From Chloroflexota bacterium (lineage in GTDB: Bacteria; Chloroflexota; Dehalococcoidia; SM23-28-2; RBG-16-64-32): a stretch of DNA of 6,046 nucleotides. Under the pieces are notes generated by a model. It saw nothing but the letters and a program-made list of their open reading frames with translations. It had not been told where the DNA came from and searched no databases. A program made the translations under genes and the position numbers. Of this stretch, positions 1-5,476 are shown piece after piece. Each line of letters opens with the position of its first letter. The stretch's first letter is position 1. The stretch is from positions 1 to 6,046 of the forward strand of contig JADFKG010000125.1 in NCBI GenBank assembly GCA_022565075.1, given 5' to 3'.

Positions 1-479
1 AAGCGTACCTCAAGGGCTTGTACGTGACGGCCGGCAAGCAGCATGTCGACAACAACGTGAACATCGACCACGCCAAGCCGCACGGCTACAGCAGGCTGTA
101 CTACAAGGGCATCCTGGACGAACAGTCGCGGGCGGTCTTCGGCGGCCTGGTGATGGTCCGTCCGGGCGCGGACAAGACCGACGCGCACCAGGAGGACAAG
201 AACCTGATCCTCTCGCGCGAGGCGGAGATCGACAGCAAGCCGGCGCTGGAGATCTACGCCGACGACGTCAAGGCTGGCCACGGCGCGACCGCCGGCGCGA
301 TCGCCGATGACGCCCTCTTCTACATACAAAGCCGCGGCATCGACCCGGAGCGGGCTATGCTGTTCCTCGTGCGAGGGTTCGTGAGTGAGATACTGGACTC
401 GGTGACGATCGAGCCGCTTCGTAAGTGGCTCGAGGAGCGCACGACGCAGGCGCTGCCGCGCTTTCGCGAGGTGGCATGA
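1..479 (+). CDS. sufD: SufD, Fe-S cluster assembly scaffold subunit (3' part only)
   Basis: This is the C-terminal end of SufD, a subunit of the cytoplasmic SufBCD scaffold that builds Fe-S clusters. The frame is open to the left edge (codons from position 3, reading AYLKGLYVTAGKQ), so the N-terminal part lies outside the window and the TTG at 18 is not a start. The beta-helix core shows as GKQHVDNNVNIDH, then TDAHQEDKNLILS and the SufB/SufD signature AEIDSKPALEIYADDVKAGHGAT. The end (RGFVSEILDSVTIEPLRKWL) is SufD-like rather than SufB-like. The His of HGAT (codon 279-281) aligns with E. coli SufD His360, which is implicated in cluster formation; the Cys two residues before it in E. coli is Gly/Ala here. 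The gene ends at TGA 477-479, just ahead of sufS in the same operon. Identification is confident; only the length is unknown. Confidence 0.93.
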   Translation, partial: AYLKGLYVTAGKQHVDNNVNIDHAKPHGYSRLYYKGILDEQSRAVFGGLVMVRPGADKTDAHQEDKNLILSREAEIDSKPALEIYADDVKAGHGATAGAIADDALFYIQSRGIDPERAMLFLVRGFVSEILDSVTIEPLRKWLEERTTQALPRFREVA

Positions 480-498
480 GACATCCTGCGGATCCGTT

Positions 499-505
499 GG
501 AGGAG
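499..505 (+). promoter_or_regulatory. Ribosome binding site GGAGGAG for sufS
   Basis: GGAGGAG lies 12 nt before GTG 518, a little farther than ideal. It helps decide the sufS start: if translation began at ATG 476, this near-perfect Shine-Dalgarno would sit inside the coding region for no reason. The ATG 476 alternative has only a GAGGTGG very close to it. Confidence 0.55.
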
Positions 506-517
506 ACAAGAGATAGA

Positions 518-1750
518 GTGAGTTCGGCGCTGGACGTTAACGCCATACGCAGCGATTTCCCGATCCTCGAACGGGAGGTCTACGGGAAGCGGCTGGTCTA
601 TCTGGACAACGCGGCGACTTCGCAGAAGCCGCGGCAGGTGATCGACGCGCTCGTCCGCTACTACGAAACGTACAACGCCAACATCCATCGCGCCGTGCAC
701 GCCCTGGGCGAAGAGGCCACCGCCGCCTATGAGGAGGCCCGCGAGAAGGTCGCGCGCTTCATCGGCGCACCCTCCAGCGAGTCGGTGGTGTTCACCCGGA
801 ACACGACGGAGGCGATCAACCTCGTCGCCTACGCCTGGGGACGCGCCAACGTGGGCGAAGGCGACGAGATCATCCTGACGCAGATGGAGCACCATTCGAA
901 CCTGATCCCGTGGCAGCAGTTGGCGGCGGAGAAGGGCGCGACGATCCGCTATATCGAGATCACGCCTGAAGGAACGCTGGAGCTCGGGAACCTGAGCGCG
1001 CTGTTCAGCCCGCGCACGAAGCTGCTGGCGATGCCGCACGTATCGAACTCGCTGGGGACGATCAACCCGGTCGAGGAGATCGTTGCGGAGGCGAGCAAGC
1101 GTGGCGTGACGACGCTGATCGACGGCGCGCAGGCGATGCCGCACATGCCCGTGGACGTCCAGGCCGTCGGCGCGGACTTCTACGCCTTCTCGGCGCACAA
1201 GATGCTGGGCCCGACGGGTGTCGGCGTGCTGTACGCGCGGCGCGAGCTGCTGGAGGAGATGGCGCCGTTCCTGGGCGGCGGCGAGATGATCCTCAAAGTG
1301 ACGTTCGAAGGTGCGACCTGGAACGACCTGCCGTGGAAGTTCGAGGCCGGCACGCCGAACATCGCGGACGTGATCGCCTTCGGCTCAGCGATCGACTACC
1401 TCGACGCGTTGGGCATGGACAACGTTCGCCGCCACGAGGTCGAAGTCACCGCCTACGCGCTGGACCGGTTGCGAGGGCTGGACGACGTGACGCTGTACGG
1501 CCCCGACGACCCGGAGCAGCGTGGCGGCGTGGTGTCGTTCAACTTTGGTGATCTGCACCCGCATGACGTCGGCACGATCCTCGACCGGCACGGGGTGGCG
1601 ATTCGCGCCGGCCACCACTGCACGCAGCCGCTGATGCGCTGCCTGGGTGTGACGGGCACGGCGCGCGCCAGCTTCTACATCTACAACACACAGGACGAGG
1701 TTGACGTGCTGATCGAAGGGCTGAAGGCGGCGCGGGACTTCTTCAAGTAG
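518..1750 (+). CDS. sufS: SufS, group II cysteine desulfurase (PLP-dependent)
   Basis: This enzyme takes sulfur from L-cysteine, leaving alanine, and passes it as persulfide to SufU for Fe-S assembly in the cytoplasm. With GTG 518 as start it has 410 residues, close to the usual ~406. Visible features are FPILEREVYGKRLVYLDNAATSQKP near the N-terminus, the PLP-stacking His125 in MEHHSNLIPW, DGAQ before the cofactor site, the Schiff-base Lys228 in SAHKMLGPTGVGVLY, and the persulfide Cys368 in RAGHHCTQPL. His349 in LHPHD matches the B. subtilis SufS His342 that swaps a zinc ligand with SufU, which fits the sufU gene next door. Start choice: GTG 518 gives an N-terminus like other SufS proteins (SSALDVNAIRSDFPIL) and follows GGAGGAG at 499-505. 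The in-frame ATG 476 overlaps the sufD stop (ATGA), but codons 476-517 include three AGA, unlike the GC-ending codons of the gene body, so that stretch looks non-coding. Confidence 0.95.
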   Translation: MSSALDVNAIRSDFPILEREVYGKRLVYLDNAATSQKPRQVIDALVRYYETYNANIHRAVHALGEEATAAYEEAREKVARFIGAPSSESVVFTRNTTEAINLVAYAWGRANVGEGDEIILTQMEHHSNLIPWQQLAAEKGATIRYIEITPEGTLELGNLSALFSPRTKLLAMPHVSNSLGTINPVEEIVAEASKRGVTTLIDGAQAMPHMPVDVQAVGADFYAFSAHKMLGPTGVGVLYARRELLEEMAPFLGGGEMILKVTFEGATWNDLPWKFEAGTPNIADVIAFGSAIDYLDALGMDNVRRHEVEVTAYALDRLRGLDDVTLYGPDDPEQRGGVVSFNFGDLHPHDVGTILDRHGVAIRAGHHCTQPLMRCLGVTGTARASFYIYNTQDEVDVLIEGLKAARDFFK

Positions 1751-1763
1751 TGGACAGTGGTTA

Positions 1764-2225
1764 GTGAGTAGCGACGAGTACCGGCAGCAGGAGTCCGAGC
1801 TGGATGAGCTCTACCGCGAGATCATCATCGACCACTACCGCAGCCCGCGGCACAAAGGCCACCTGACGGCGCCGTCGGCCTCCCATGAGGGCCTGAACCC
1901 GCTCTGTGGCGATGAGGTGACGGTGGAGGTGGTGGTGGACGGGGGCACCCTCGCCGAGATCGCGTACTCCGGGTCGGGGTGCTCGATCAGCCAGTCGGCG
2001 GCGTCGATGATGACGGAGGCGGTGGCCGGGAAGAGCGTGGCCGAGACGCGCAGGCTGATCGGCGACTTCACGGCGATGATGCGCGGCGAAGAGAGCGTCG
2101 ACGCGGAGGCCCTGGGCGACCTGGAAGCGATGTCCGGCGTGCGCAAGTTCCCGGTGCGCATCAAGTGCGCGACGCTGGCCTGGCACACGCTGGCCGAAGC
2201 GCTGAAACAAGCCGAGGCGGACTAG
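1764..2225 (+). CDS. sufU: SufU, zinc-dependent sulfur-transfer partner of SufS
   Basis: SufU accepts the SufS persulfide and hands sulfur to the SufBCD scaffold. The 153 residues show the SufU/IscU fold: ELYREIIIDHYRSPRHKG at the N-terminus, then the zinc ligands Cys48 and Asp50 (NPLCGDEV), Cys73 (SGSGCSIS) and Cys135 (RIKCATLAWHTL). The long segment between Cys73 and Cys135 is typical of SufU, as is the absence of the LPPVK loop that IscU uses to bind HscA, so this is SufU and not a scaffold IscU. The start is GTG 1764, 13 nt after the sufS stop; no clear Shine-Dalgarno is visible in that gap, so translation may depend on coupling to sufS. It is the last gene of the plus-strand operon and meets gpsA tail to tail. 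Confidence 0.94.
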   Translation: MSSDEYRQQESELDELYREIIIDHYRSPRHKGHLTAPSASHEGLNPLCGDEVTVEVVVDGGTLAEIAYSGSGCSISQSAASMMTEAVAGKSVAETRRLIGDFTAMMRGEESVDAEALGDLEAMSGVRKFPVRIKCATLAWHTLAEALKQAEAD

Positions 2226-2226
2226 C

Positions 2227-2249
2227 GAAGGTCAGGCCGAAGCCTGACC
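2227..2249. repeat. Hairpin repeat copy 1 after sufU
   Basis: GGTCAGGC (2230-2237), loop CGAA, GCCTGACC (2242-2249) form a perfect 8-bp stem that begins 4 nt after the sufU stop. No T-tract follows, so it is a poor intrinsic terminator alone. Bases 2227-2249 match 2282-2304 at 19 of 23 positions, so the two hairpins are copies of one element. Confidence 0.6.
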
Positions 2250-2281
2250 CCCGTACGTCTCTCATACGTTCCGCACAGTTG

Positions 2282-2307
2282 GAAGGCCAGGCTTAAGCCT
2301 GGCCTTC
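2282..2307. terminator. Perfect 26-bp palindrome, likely bidirectional terminator for sufU and gpsA
   Basis: An 11-base arm GAAGGCCAGGC (2282-2292), centre TTAA and the exact complement (2297-2307) make a perfect palindrome. It lies 57 nt after the sufU stop and 19 nt after the gpsA stop (read on the minus strand), in the only gap between two convergent genes, as expected for a shared terminator. The trailing T content is low on both strands (CTTCTGTGG on plus, CTTCCAACTG on minus), so efficiency is uncertain and it may instead be an RNA-end-protecting hairpin or an interspersed palindromic repeat. Confidence 0.6.
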
Positions 2308-2325
2308 TGTGGTATGCGGCGGCGC

Positions 2326-3315
2326 TCAGGCGTAGGAGAACGTTTCGAGGAAGCGGCGCATGGAGGCGGGGGCCGGTGCTTCCGCAAACAGGATGTCGTG
2401 GAGGAGCGCGAGGAGCGGGAGGTGGCTCGTATCTCCGACAAGCTCCTTGATCGAGCGGCAGGCGGTGACCCCTTCGACGGTGTTCGTGCGGAGGAAGCCC
2501 TGCCAGTCGGCCGCCTTGCCCAGCCGCTCGCCCAGGGTGCGGTTGCGGCTGTGGGCGCTGAAGCCTGTCGTCAGCAGATCGCCGAGGCCGGCGAGGCCGA
2601 ACACGGTTTCGCGTTGGCCGCCGAGGCGTGTGGCGATCTCGCACATCTCGTCGAGGCCGACGGTGGCGAGGAAAGCCTTCGTGTTGGTGCCGAGGTGGAG
2701 GCCGTCGGCGATGCCGAGGGCGATGGCGTAGACGTTCTTGAGCGTGGCGCACAGTTCGAGGCCGGCGACGTCGGCCGTCGTCTGGACCTTGAGATGGTTG
2801 TTCTGGAGGATCGCCTGGCAGGCGGCGCGTTCGTCCTCGCCGGGCAGGCCGATGATGATCGCCATCGGTTGGCCGCGCGCCATCTCGTTGGCGATCGCCG
2901 GGCCGCCCATGCTGCCGACGAAGGCTCCGCAGCCGTCCGGGAGCTCGGCGCTGATCACTTCGCTCATGCGGCGGTGGCTGCTGGCTTCGAGACCCTTGGC
3001 GACGTTGAGCACGAGCTGGCCGGGCTTGATGATGCCGGCGAGATCGGCGGCGACGGCGCGCACGACCTGAGACGGCACGCTGACGATGATCAGCCGTGCA
3101 CCTTCGACTGCGGCGCCCATCTCCCAGACGGCCTCCACCCGCTCGTTCAGCGGGATGTCCTCCAGGTAGCGGGTGTTCAGGTGCTTGTCGCGCACCTCTT
3201 CGAGGACATCGTGCTCGATGCTCCAGAGGCGGACGTGGTGGCCGTTGGCAGCGATGACCTGGGCGAGCGCGGTGCCCATGTTGCCGGCGCCGAGGACGGC
3301 GACTGATTCGCTCAT
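2326..3315 (-). CDS. gpsA: NAD(P)H-dependent glycerol-3-phosphate dehydrogenase
   Basis: GpsA reduces dihydroxyacetone phosphate to sn-glycerol 3-phosphate in the cytoplasm, the entry point for bacterial phospholipid synthesis. The 329 residues are the usual length. The Rossmann nucleotide-binding loop is VLGAGNMGTALA (residues 7-18), followed by IIVSVPSQ, the conserved VAKGLE (Lys107), and a GGPAIANEMARG segment (137-148) where most family members have GPSFA. The catalytic Lys193 is in ATLKNVYAIALGIADGL, and the C-terminal substrate-binding motif is AGLGDLLTT...SRN with Asp246, Arg257 and Asn258. The start ATG 3315 puts the GxGxxG loop at the usual distance from the N-terminus, but no clear Shine-Dalgarno precedes it. 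It lies 37 nt downstream of the metallohydrolase gene on the same strand and is probably co-transcribed with it. A long open frame exists antisense across almost the whole gene; it is a GC-codon shadow. Confidence 0.95.
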   Translation of the reverse strand: MSESVAVLGAGNMGTALAQVIAANGHHVRLWSIEHDVLEEVRDKHLNTRYLEDIPLNERVEAVWEMGAAVEGARLIIVSVPSQVVRAVAADLAGIIKPGQLVLNVAKGLEASSHRRMSEVISAELPDGCGAFVGSMGGPAIANEMARGQPMAIIIGLPGEDERAACQAILQNNHLKVQTTADVAGLELCATLKNVYAIALGIADGLHLGTNTKAFLATVGLDEMCEIATRLGGQRETVFGLAGLGDLLTTGFSAHSRNRTLGERLGKAADWQGFLRTNTVEGVTACRSIKELVGDTSHLPLLALLHDILFAEAPAPASMRRFLETFSYA

Positions 3316-3352
3316 GAGCTAGAGGTTACAGGCGCGGAGAGTGAGGTGATAG

Positions 3353-4084
3353 CTAGAAGCGGAACGTCTTGAGATCTTCGGCGATGAGAGTGTTGTTCAG
3401 GCCGTTGACGTTCGGCAGGCCGTTGCGGTGCGTAAGGATGATGGCGGTCTCCGGAGGAAGGCGCTTGCGGATTATCTTCACGTCGTCGAGGCCCATGTGC
3501 TCGGGGCCGCATCCGTCGCTGTACGTGCAGTCGACGACGTAGACGTCGGCGCCTTCGCCGAGCTTGACGGCTTCCTCGCAGAACATCGTGTCTCCCGTGT
3601 AGGCGACCGTCTTGTCGCCGATGCGGACGCGGTAGCCGAAGGCGCCCGGGCCGCCGCTCTCGCTGACGTGGCTCATCTTATAGGCCTGGAAGGTGATGTC
3701 AGCGGCCTGCTGCTCACGACCGGGTTCGGCCTCGACGTAAATACGCTTGTAGTTCGAGCCGCTGAGGATGTTGGGATAGACGCGCTCGGCGAAGTCTTCC
3801 AGCCACGCCTCGCAGCCTGGCGGGCCGACGATCGTCAGGTCCTTGGTGCGCTTCGATATGTAGACGTAGTCGAGCATGAGGAAAGGGAGGCCGACGAAGT
3901 GGTCGCCGTGCTGGTGGGTGATGAAGATGACCTCGATGTCGGGCAGTGAAACGCCGAGCTGCTTGAGGTGGGGAAGGAGAGTGGGTGGGGCGTCGAACTG
4001 GTACTTGCCGTCGACGATGAAGGAGCTCCAGTAGCGGCCCTCGGCGGCGAAGGCGTTGGCGGAACCGAGGAAGGTGAGTTCCAT
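3353..4084 (-). CDS. Metallo-beta-lactamase-fold hydrolase, RNase Z-like family, substrate unknown
   Basis: A 243-residue soluble protein of the metallo-beta-lactamase superfamily, closest in style to the RNase Z/phosphodiesterase branch. It starts MELTFLGSANAF and carries a full dinuclear metal site: HQHGDH at 57-62 (His57, His59, Asp61, His62), His139 in KMSHVSE, Asp165 in YTGDT, and His219 in IILTHRNG. CTYSDG at 187-191 region and His196 (HMGLDD) resemble the extra His-containing loop of RNase Z. It ends LTHRNG instead of the usual HFSxRY and I see no clear tRNA-binding exosite, so I do not call it tRNase Z. No signal peptide. ATG 4084 is the only usable start; it has a weak ribosome site and lies 5 nt after the stop of a small ORF, suggesting coupled translation. 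gpsA follows. Fold and metal site are firm; the reaction is not. Confidence 0.85.
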   Translation of the reverse strand: MELTFLGSANAFAAEGRYWSSFIVDGKYQFDAPPTLLPHLKQLGVSLPDIEVIFITHQHGDHFVGLPFLMLDYVYISKRTKDLTIVGPPGCEAWLEDFAERVYPNILSGSNYKRIYVEAEPGREQQAADITFQAYKMSHVSESGGPGAFGYRVRIGDKTVAYTGDTMFCEEAVKLGEGADVYVVDCTYSDGCGPEHMGLDDVKIIRKRLPPETAIILTHRNGLPNVNGLNNTLIAEDLKTFRF

Positions 4085-4089
4085 GGGCG

Positions 4090-4155
4090 CTACCCGGCGA
4101 CCTTCAGGCGGTTGGTAGAGCCCGGACGCCGGGTCTGCTTGTAGGGTTCAGTCAT
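4090..4155 (-). CDS. Possible 21-residue leader peptide upstream of the metallohydrolase gene
   Basis: ATG 4155 to TAG 4090-4092 encodes a short basic peptide (begins MTEPYKQTRRPG, ends RLKVAG). AAGAGGAG at 4160-4167 lies 4 nt before its ATG, a better ribosome site than that of the following hydrolase gene, which starts 5 nt after this stop in another frame. That layout is typical of a translated leader that delivers ribosomes to the next start. No Trp, Phe or Cys run suggests attenuation by amino-acid supply. I recognise no family, and with only 21 codons chance cannot be excluded. The frame of the hydrolase has no start codon upstream of ATG 4084 before a stop, so a longer hydrolase N-terminus is not an alternative. 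Confidence 0.4.
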   Translation of the reverse strand: MTEPYKQTRRPGSTNRLKVAG

Positions 4156-4159
4156 GTGT

Positions 4160-4167
4160 CTCCTCTT
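4160..4167 (-). promoter_or_regulatory. Strong ribosome binding site AAGAGGAG
   Basis: Read on the minus strand, AAGAGGAG is followed by ACAC and then ATG 4155. It points to the small ORF as the first translated unit of the hydrolase-gpsA transcript and is the main evidence that this ORF is real. Confidence 0.55.
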
Positions 4168-4175
4168 GAGGCGTT

Positions 4176-4203
4176 ATTCTATTCCAGCATAGCGTAATCG
4201 CAA
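4176..4203 (-). promoter_or_regulatory. Candidate sigma70-type promoter for the leader ORF, metallohydrolase and gpsA
   Basis: On the minus strand TTGCGA (4203-4198, four of six matches to TTGACA) is separated by 16 nt from TAGAAT (4181-4176, five of six matches to TATAAT). This stretch is clearly richer in A and T than its surroundings. Predicted start near 4169 would give a leader of only about 14 nt before ATG 4155. An overlapping -10-like TGGAAT (4186-4181) is an alternative that would move the start to about 4174. A dyad at 4208-4225 lies just upstream. Confidence 0.4.
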
Positions 4204-4207
4204 AGTG

Positions 4208-4225
4208 GTGTGACCTGCGTCACAC
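4208..4225. promoter_or_regulatory. CRP/FNR-family-like operator, TGTGA-N6-TCACA
   Basis: GTGTGAC-CTGC-GTCACAC is a perfect 7-bp inverted repeat with a 4-nt centre. Its core, TGTGA then six bases then TCACA, equals the E. coli CRP consensus half-sites and spacing. The centre (4216.5) falls roughly 42 to 47 nt upstream of the predicted minus-strand start, close to where CRP-family activators bind. It lies between the thiolase terminator and the hydrolase promoter. The match in sequence is direct; which protein binds it is inference. Confidence 0.45.
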
Positions 4226-4249
4226 GGCGGCGGTGACAGGGCCAAGGGA

Positions 4250-4275
4250 AGGGGCCGGCGCGAACGCCGGCCCCT
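4250..4275 (-). terminator. Hairpin terminator after the thiolase gene
   Basis: An 11-bp perfect stem (arms 4250-4260 and 4265-4275, almost all G and C) closes a 4-base loop that reads UUCG in the minus-strand RNA. It begins 24 nt after the thiolase stop, and the RNA continues UUCCCUUGG, a weak U-tract. It separates the thiolase operon from the hydrolase-gpsA unit downstream on the same strand. Confidence 0.7.
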
Positions 4276-4299
4276 GAGATCTCGCTTTGAGCGCCCGGT

Positions 4300-5439
4300 T
4301 TAGCGCTTGAGGACGTTGATCGTGCAGGCGGAGCCGAGGCCGATGACGTGGGCCAGGCCCGTCTTGGCGCCCTTCACCTGGCGGTCGCCGGCTTCCTCGC
4401 GGAGGTGCCAGACGATCTCGGTGATGTTGGCGACGCCTGTCGCACCCAGCGGGTGGCCCTTGGAGAGCAGGCCGCCGCTGACGTTGACCGGGATCTTGCC
4501 GCCGTTGTAGGTTTCCTTGTCGTCGATCAGCTTGCCCGCTTCGCCCTCGCCGCAGAGGAAGAGGTTCTCGTAGTGGAGGAGCTCGGCGGTGGCGAAACAG
4601 TCGTGGAGCTCGACCATGTCGAGGTCCTCGGGGCCGATGCCGGCCGTCTCGTAGGCTTGCTTGGCGGCGTTCCGGGTGACGGTGTTGATGTCGAACATCG
4701 TGGGGTTGCGCTCCTGGTACGGGTCCGAGGTGAGGATGGAGGCGGCAACCCAGACGGGCTTGGTCGTGTACTTCTTGGCCTTTTCCGCCGACATGAGGAT
4801 CGCCGCTGCGGCGCCGTCGCCGGTCGGGCAGCACATGTAGAGCGTGTTGGGCCAGGCGATGACGCGCGCGTTGAGCACGTCCTCAAGCGGTGTCTCTTTT
4901 CGGTACTGAGCGTGGGGGTTGAGGACGCCGTGCTCGTGGTTCTTGACGGCGATCTTGGCGATCTGCTCCTGCGTGGTGCCGTACTTGCGCATGTGCTCGA
5001 CGCCGGCCTGGCCGAAGACGCCCGGCATCAGGCCCGTGCCCATGATGCCCTCGGTGCTGTAAGCGCGGTCGCCGCCGCCGCCAGCGCCCAGAAGGCCCAT
5101 CTTGCCCATCTGCTCGCTGCCGACTGCCATCGCCGTGTCGTAGGCGCCGGAAGCGACTGAGTAGTAGGCTTCGCGGAAGGCCGTGGAGCCGGTGGCGCAG
5201 GCGTTGGCCACGTTGATCACGGGGATGCCCGTGGCGCCGATCTCTTTCATCACGCGCTGGCCGATCATGGCGTTCGACTGGTAGAGGTTGCCGCTGGCGA
5301 CGAGCTCGATGTCCTTGATCGAGCAGCCAGCGTCCTTGAGGGCGGCGATGGACGCCTCCGACGCGAGCTCGACGACGTCTTTTTCCGGGTAGCGCCCGAA
5401 CTTGATCATGTTCACGCCGACGACTGCTACATCACGCAT
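4300..5439 (-). CDS. SCP-x-like thiolase / acetyl-CoA acetyltransferase family protein
   Basis: A 379-residue thiolase-superfamily enzyme of the lipid-transfer/SCP-x branch, acting on acyl-CoA thioesters in the cytoplasm. The nucleophile Cys81 is in NVANACATGSTAFREA; MCCPTGDGAAAAIL (202-215) is the family's CP..DGAAA segment; HDCFATAE (279-286) is the SCP-x version of the NEAF motif; GHPLGATG (328-335) gives His329; and Cys372 in GLGSACTINVL is the second catalytic Cys. All thiolase catalytic positions are therefore present. Start ATG 5439 follows GAAGG/AAGGG at suitable spacing and begins MRDVAVVGVNMIKFG, as usual for the group. It lies 37 nt after the zinc-ribbon/OB-fold gene. Such pairs form complexes: archaeal acetoacetyl-CoA thiolase with DUF35 and HMG-CoA synthase, and bacterial Ltp2-type retro-aldolases with DUF35 in steroid side-chain breakdown. 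Because the cysteines are kept, thiolysis or condensation is likelier here than the Ltp2 reaction. Substrate unknown. Confidence 0.9.
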   Translation of the reverse strand: MRDVAVVGVNMIKFGRYPEKDVVELASEASIAALKDAGCSIKDIELVASGNLYQSNAMIGQRVMKEIGATGIPVINVANACATGSTAFREAYYSVASGAYDTAMAVGSEQMGKMGLLGAGGGGDRAYSTEGIMGTGLMPGVFGQAGVEHMRKYGTTQEQIAKIAVKNHEHGVLNPHAQYRKETPLEDVLNARVIAWPNTLYMCCPTGDGAAAAILMSAEKAKKYTTKPVWVAASILTSDPYQERNPTMFDINTVTRNAAKQAYETAGIGPEDLDMVELHDCFATAELLHYENLFLCGEGEAGKLIDDKETYNGGKIPVNVSGGLLSKGHPLGATGVANITEIVWHLREEAGDRQVKGAKTGLAHVIGLGSACTINVLKR

Positions 5440-5476
5440 TGTGAATTCCCTTCCTTCGGTCCGCCGTCGGCGGCCG

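Noticed and set aside
320..1198. A 292-codon minus-strand open frame antisense to sufD/sufS
   Set aside because: Arg- and His-rich low-information translation opposite a fully convincing sufS; no motif, no ribosome site. Shadow.
1764..2225. Calling the sulfur acceptor IscU (or NifU)
   Set aside because: It lies next to sufS, has the longer spacing between the second and third cysteines and lacks the LPPVK motif; these fit SufU.
2314..3306. A 330-codon plus-strand open frame antisense to gpsA
   Set aside because: It mirrors gpsA almost end to end, its translation is rich in Ala, Gly, Asp, Glu and Arg without any recognisable motif, and gpsA shows every family motif. It is a codon-bias shadow in GC-rich DNA.
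3353..4084. Calling the metallohydrolase RNase Z (rnz)
   Set aside because: The HxHxDH site fits, but the C-terminal HFSxRY-like signature is replaced by LTHRNG and no exosite is clear, so only the superfamily is supported.
4220..4834. A 204-codon minus-strand frame overlapping the thiolase 3' half and its terminator
   Set aside because: Same strand but another frame from the real thiolase; Arg/Pro-rich translation typical of an out-of-frame reading, and it runs through the terminator hairpin.
4348..5160. A 270-codon plus-strand open frame antisense to the thiolase
   Set aside because: Translation is Val/Leu/Asp/Gly-rich with no family motif and lies wholly opposite the conserved thiolase. 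Shadow.
5461..5473. Short dyad CCGCCG-T-CGGCGG between the zinc-ribbon and thiolase genes
   Set aside because: With a single-base centre the usable stem is only about 4-5 bp, has no T-tract and lies upstream of the thiolase ribosome site in very GC-rich DNA; chance is the simpler explanation.
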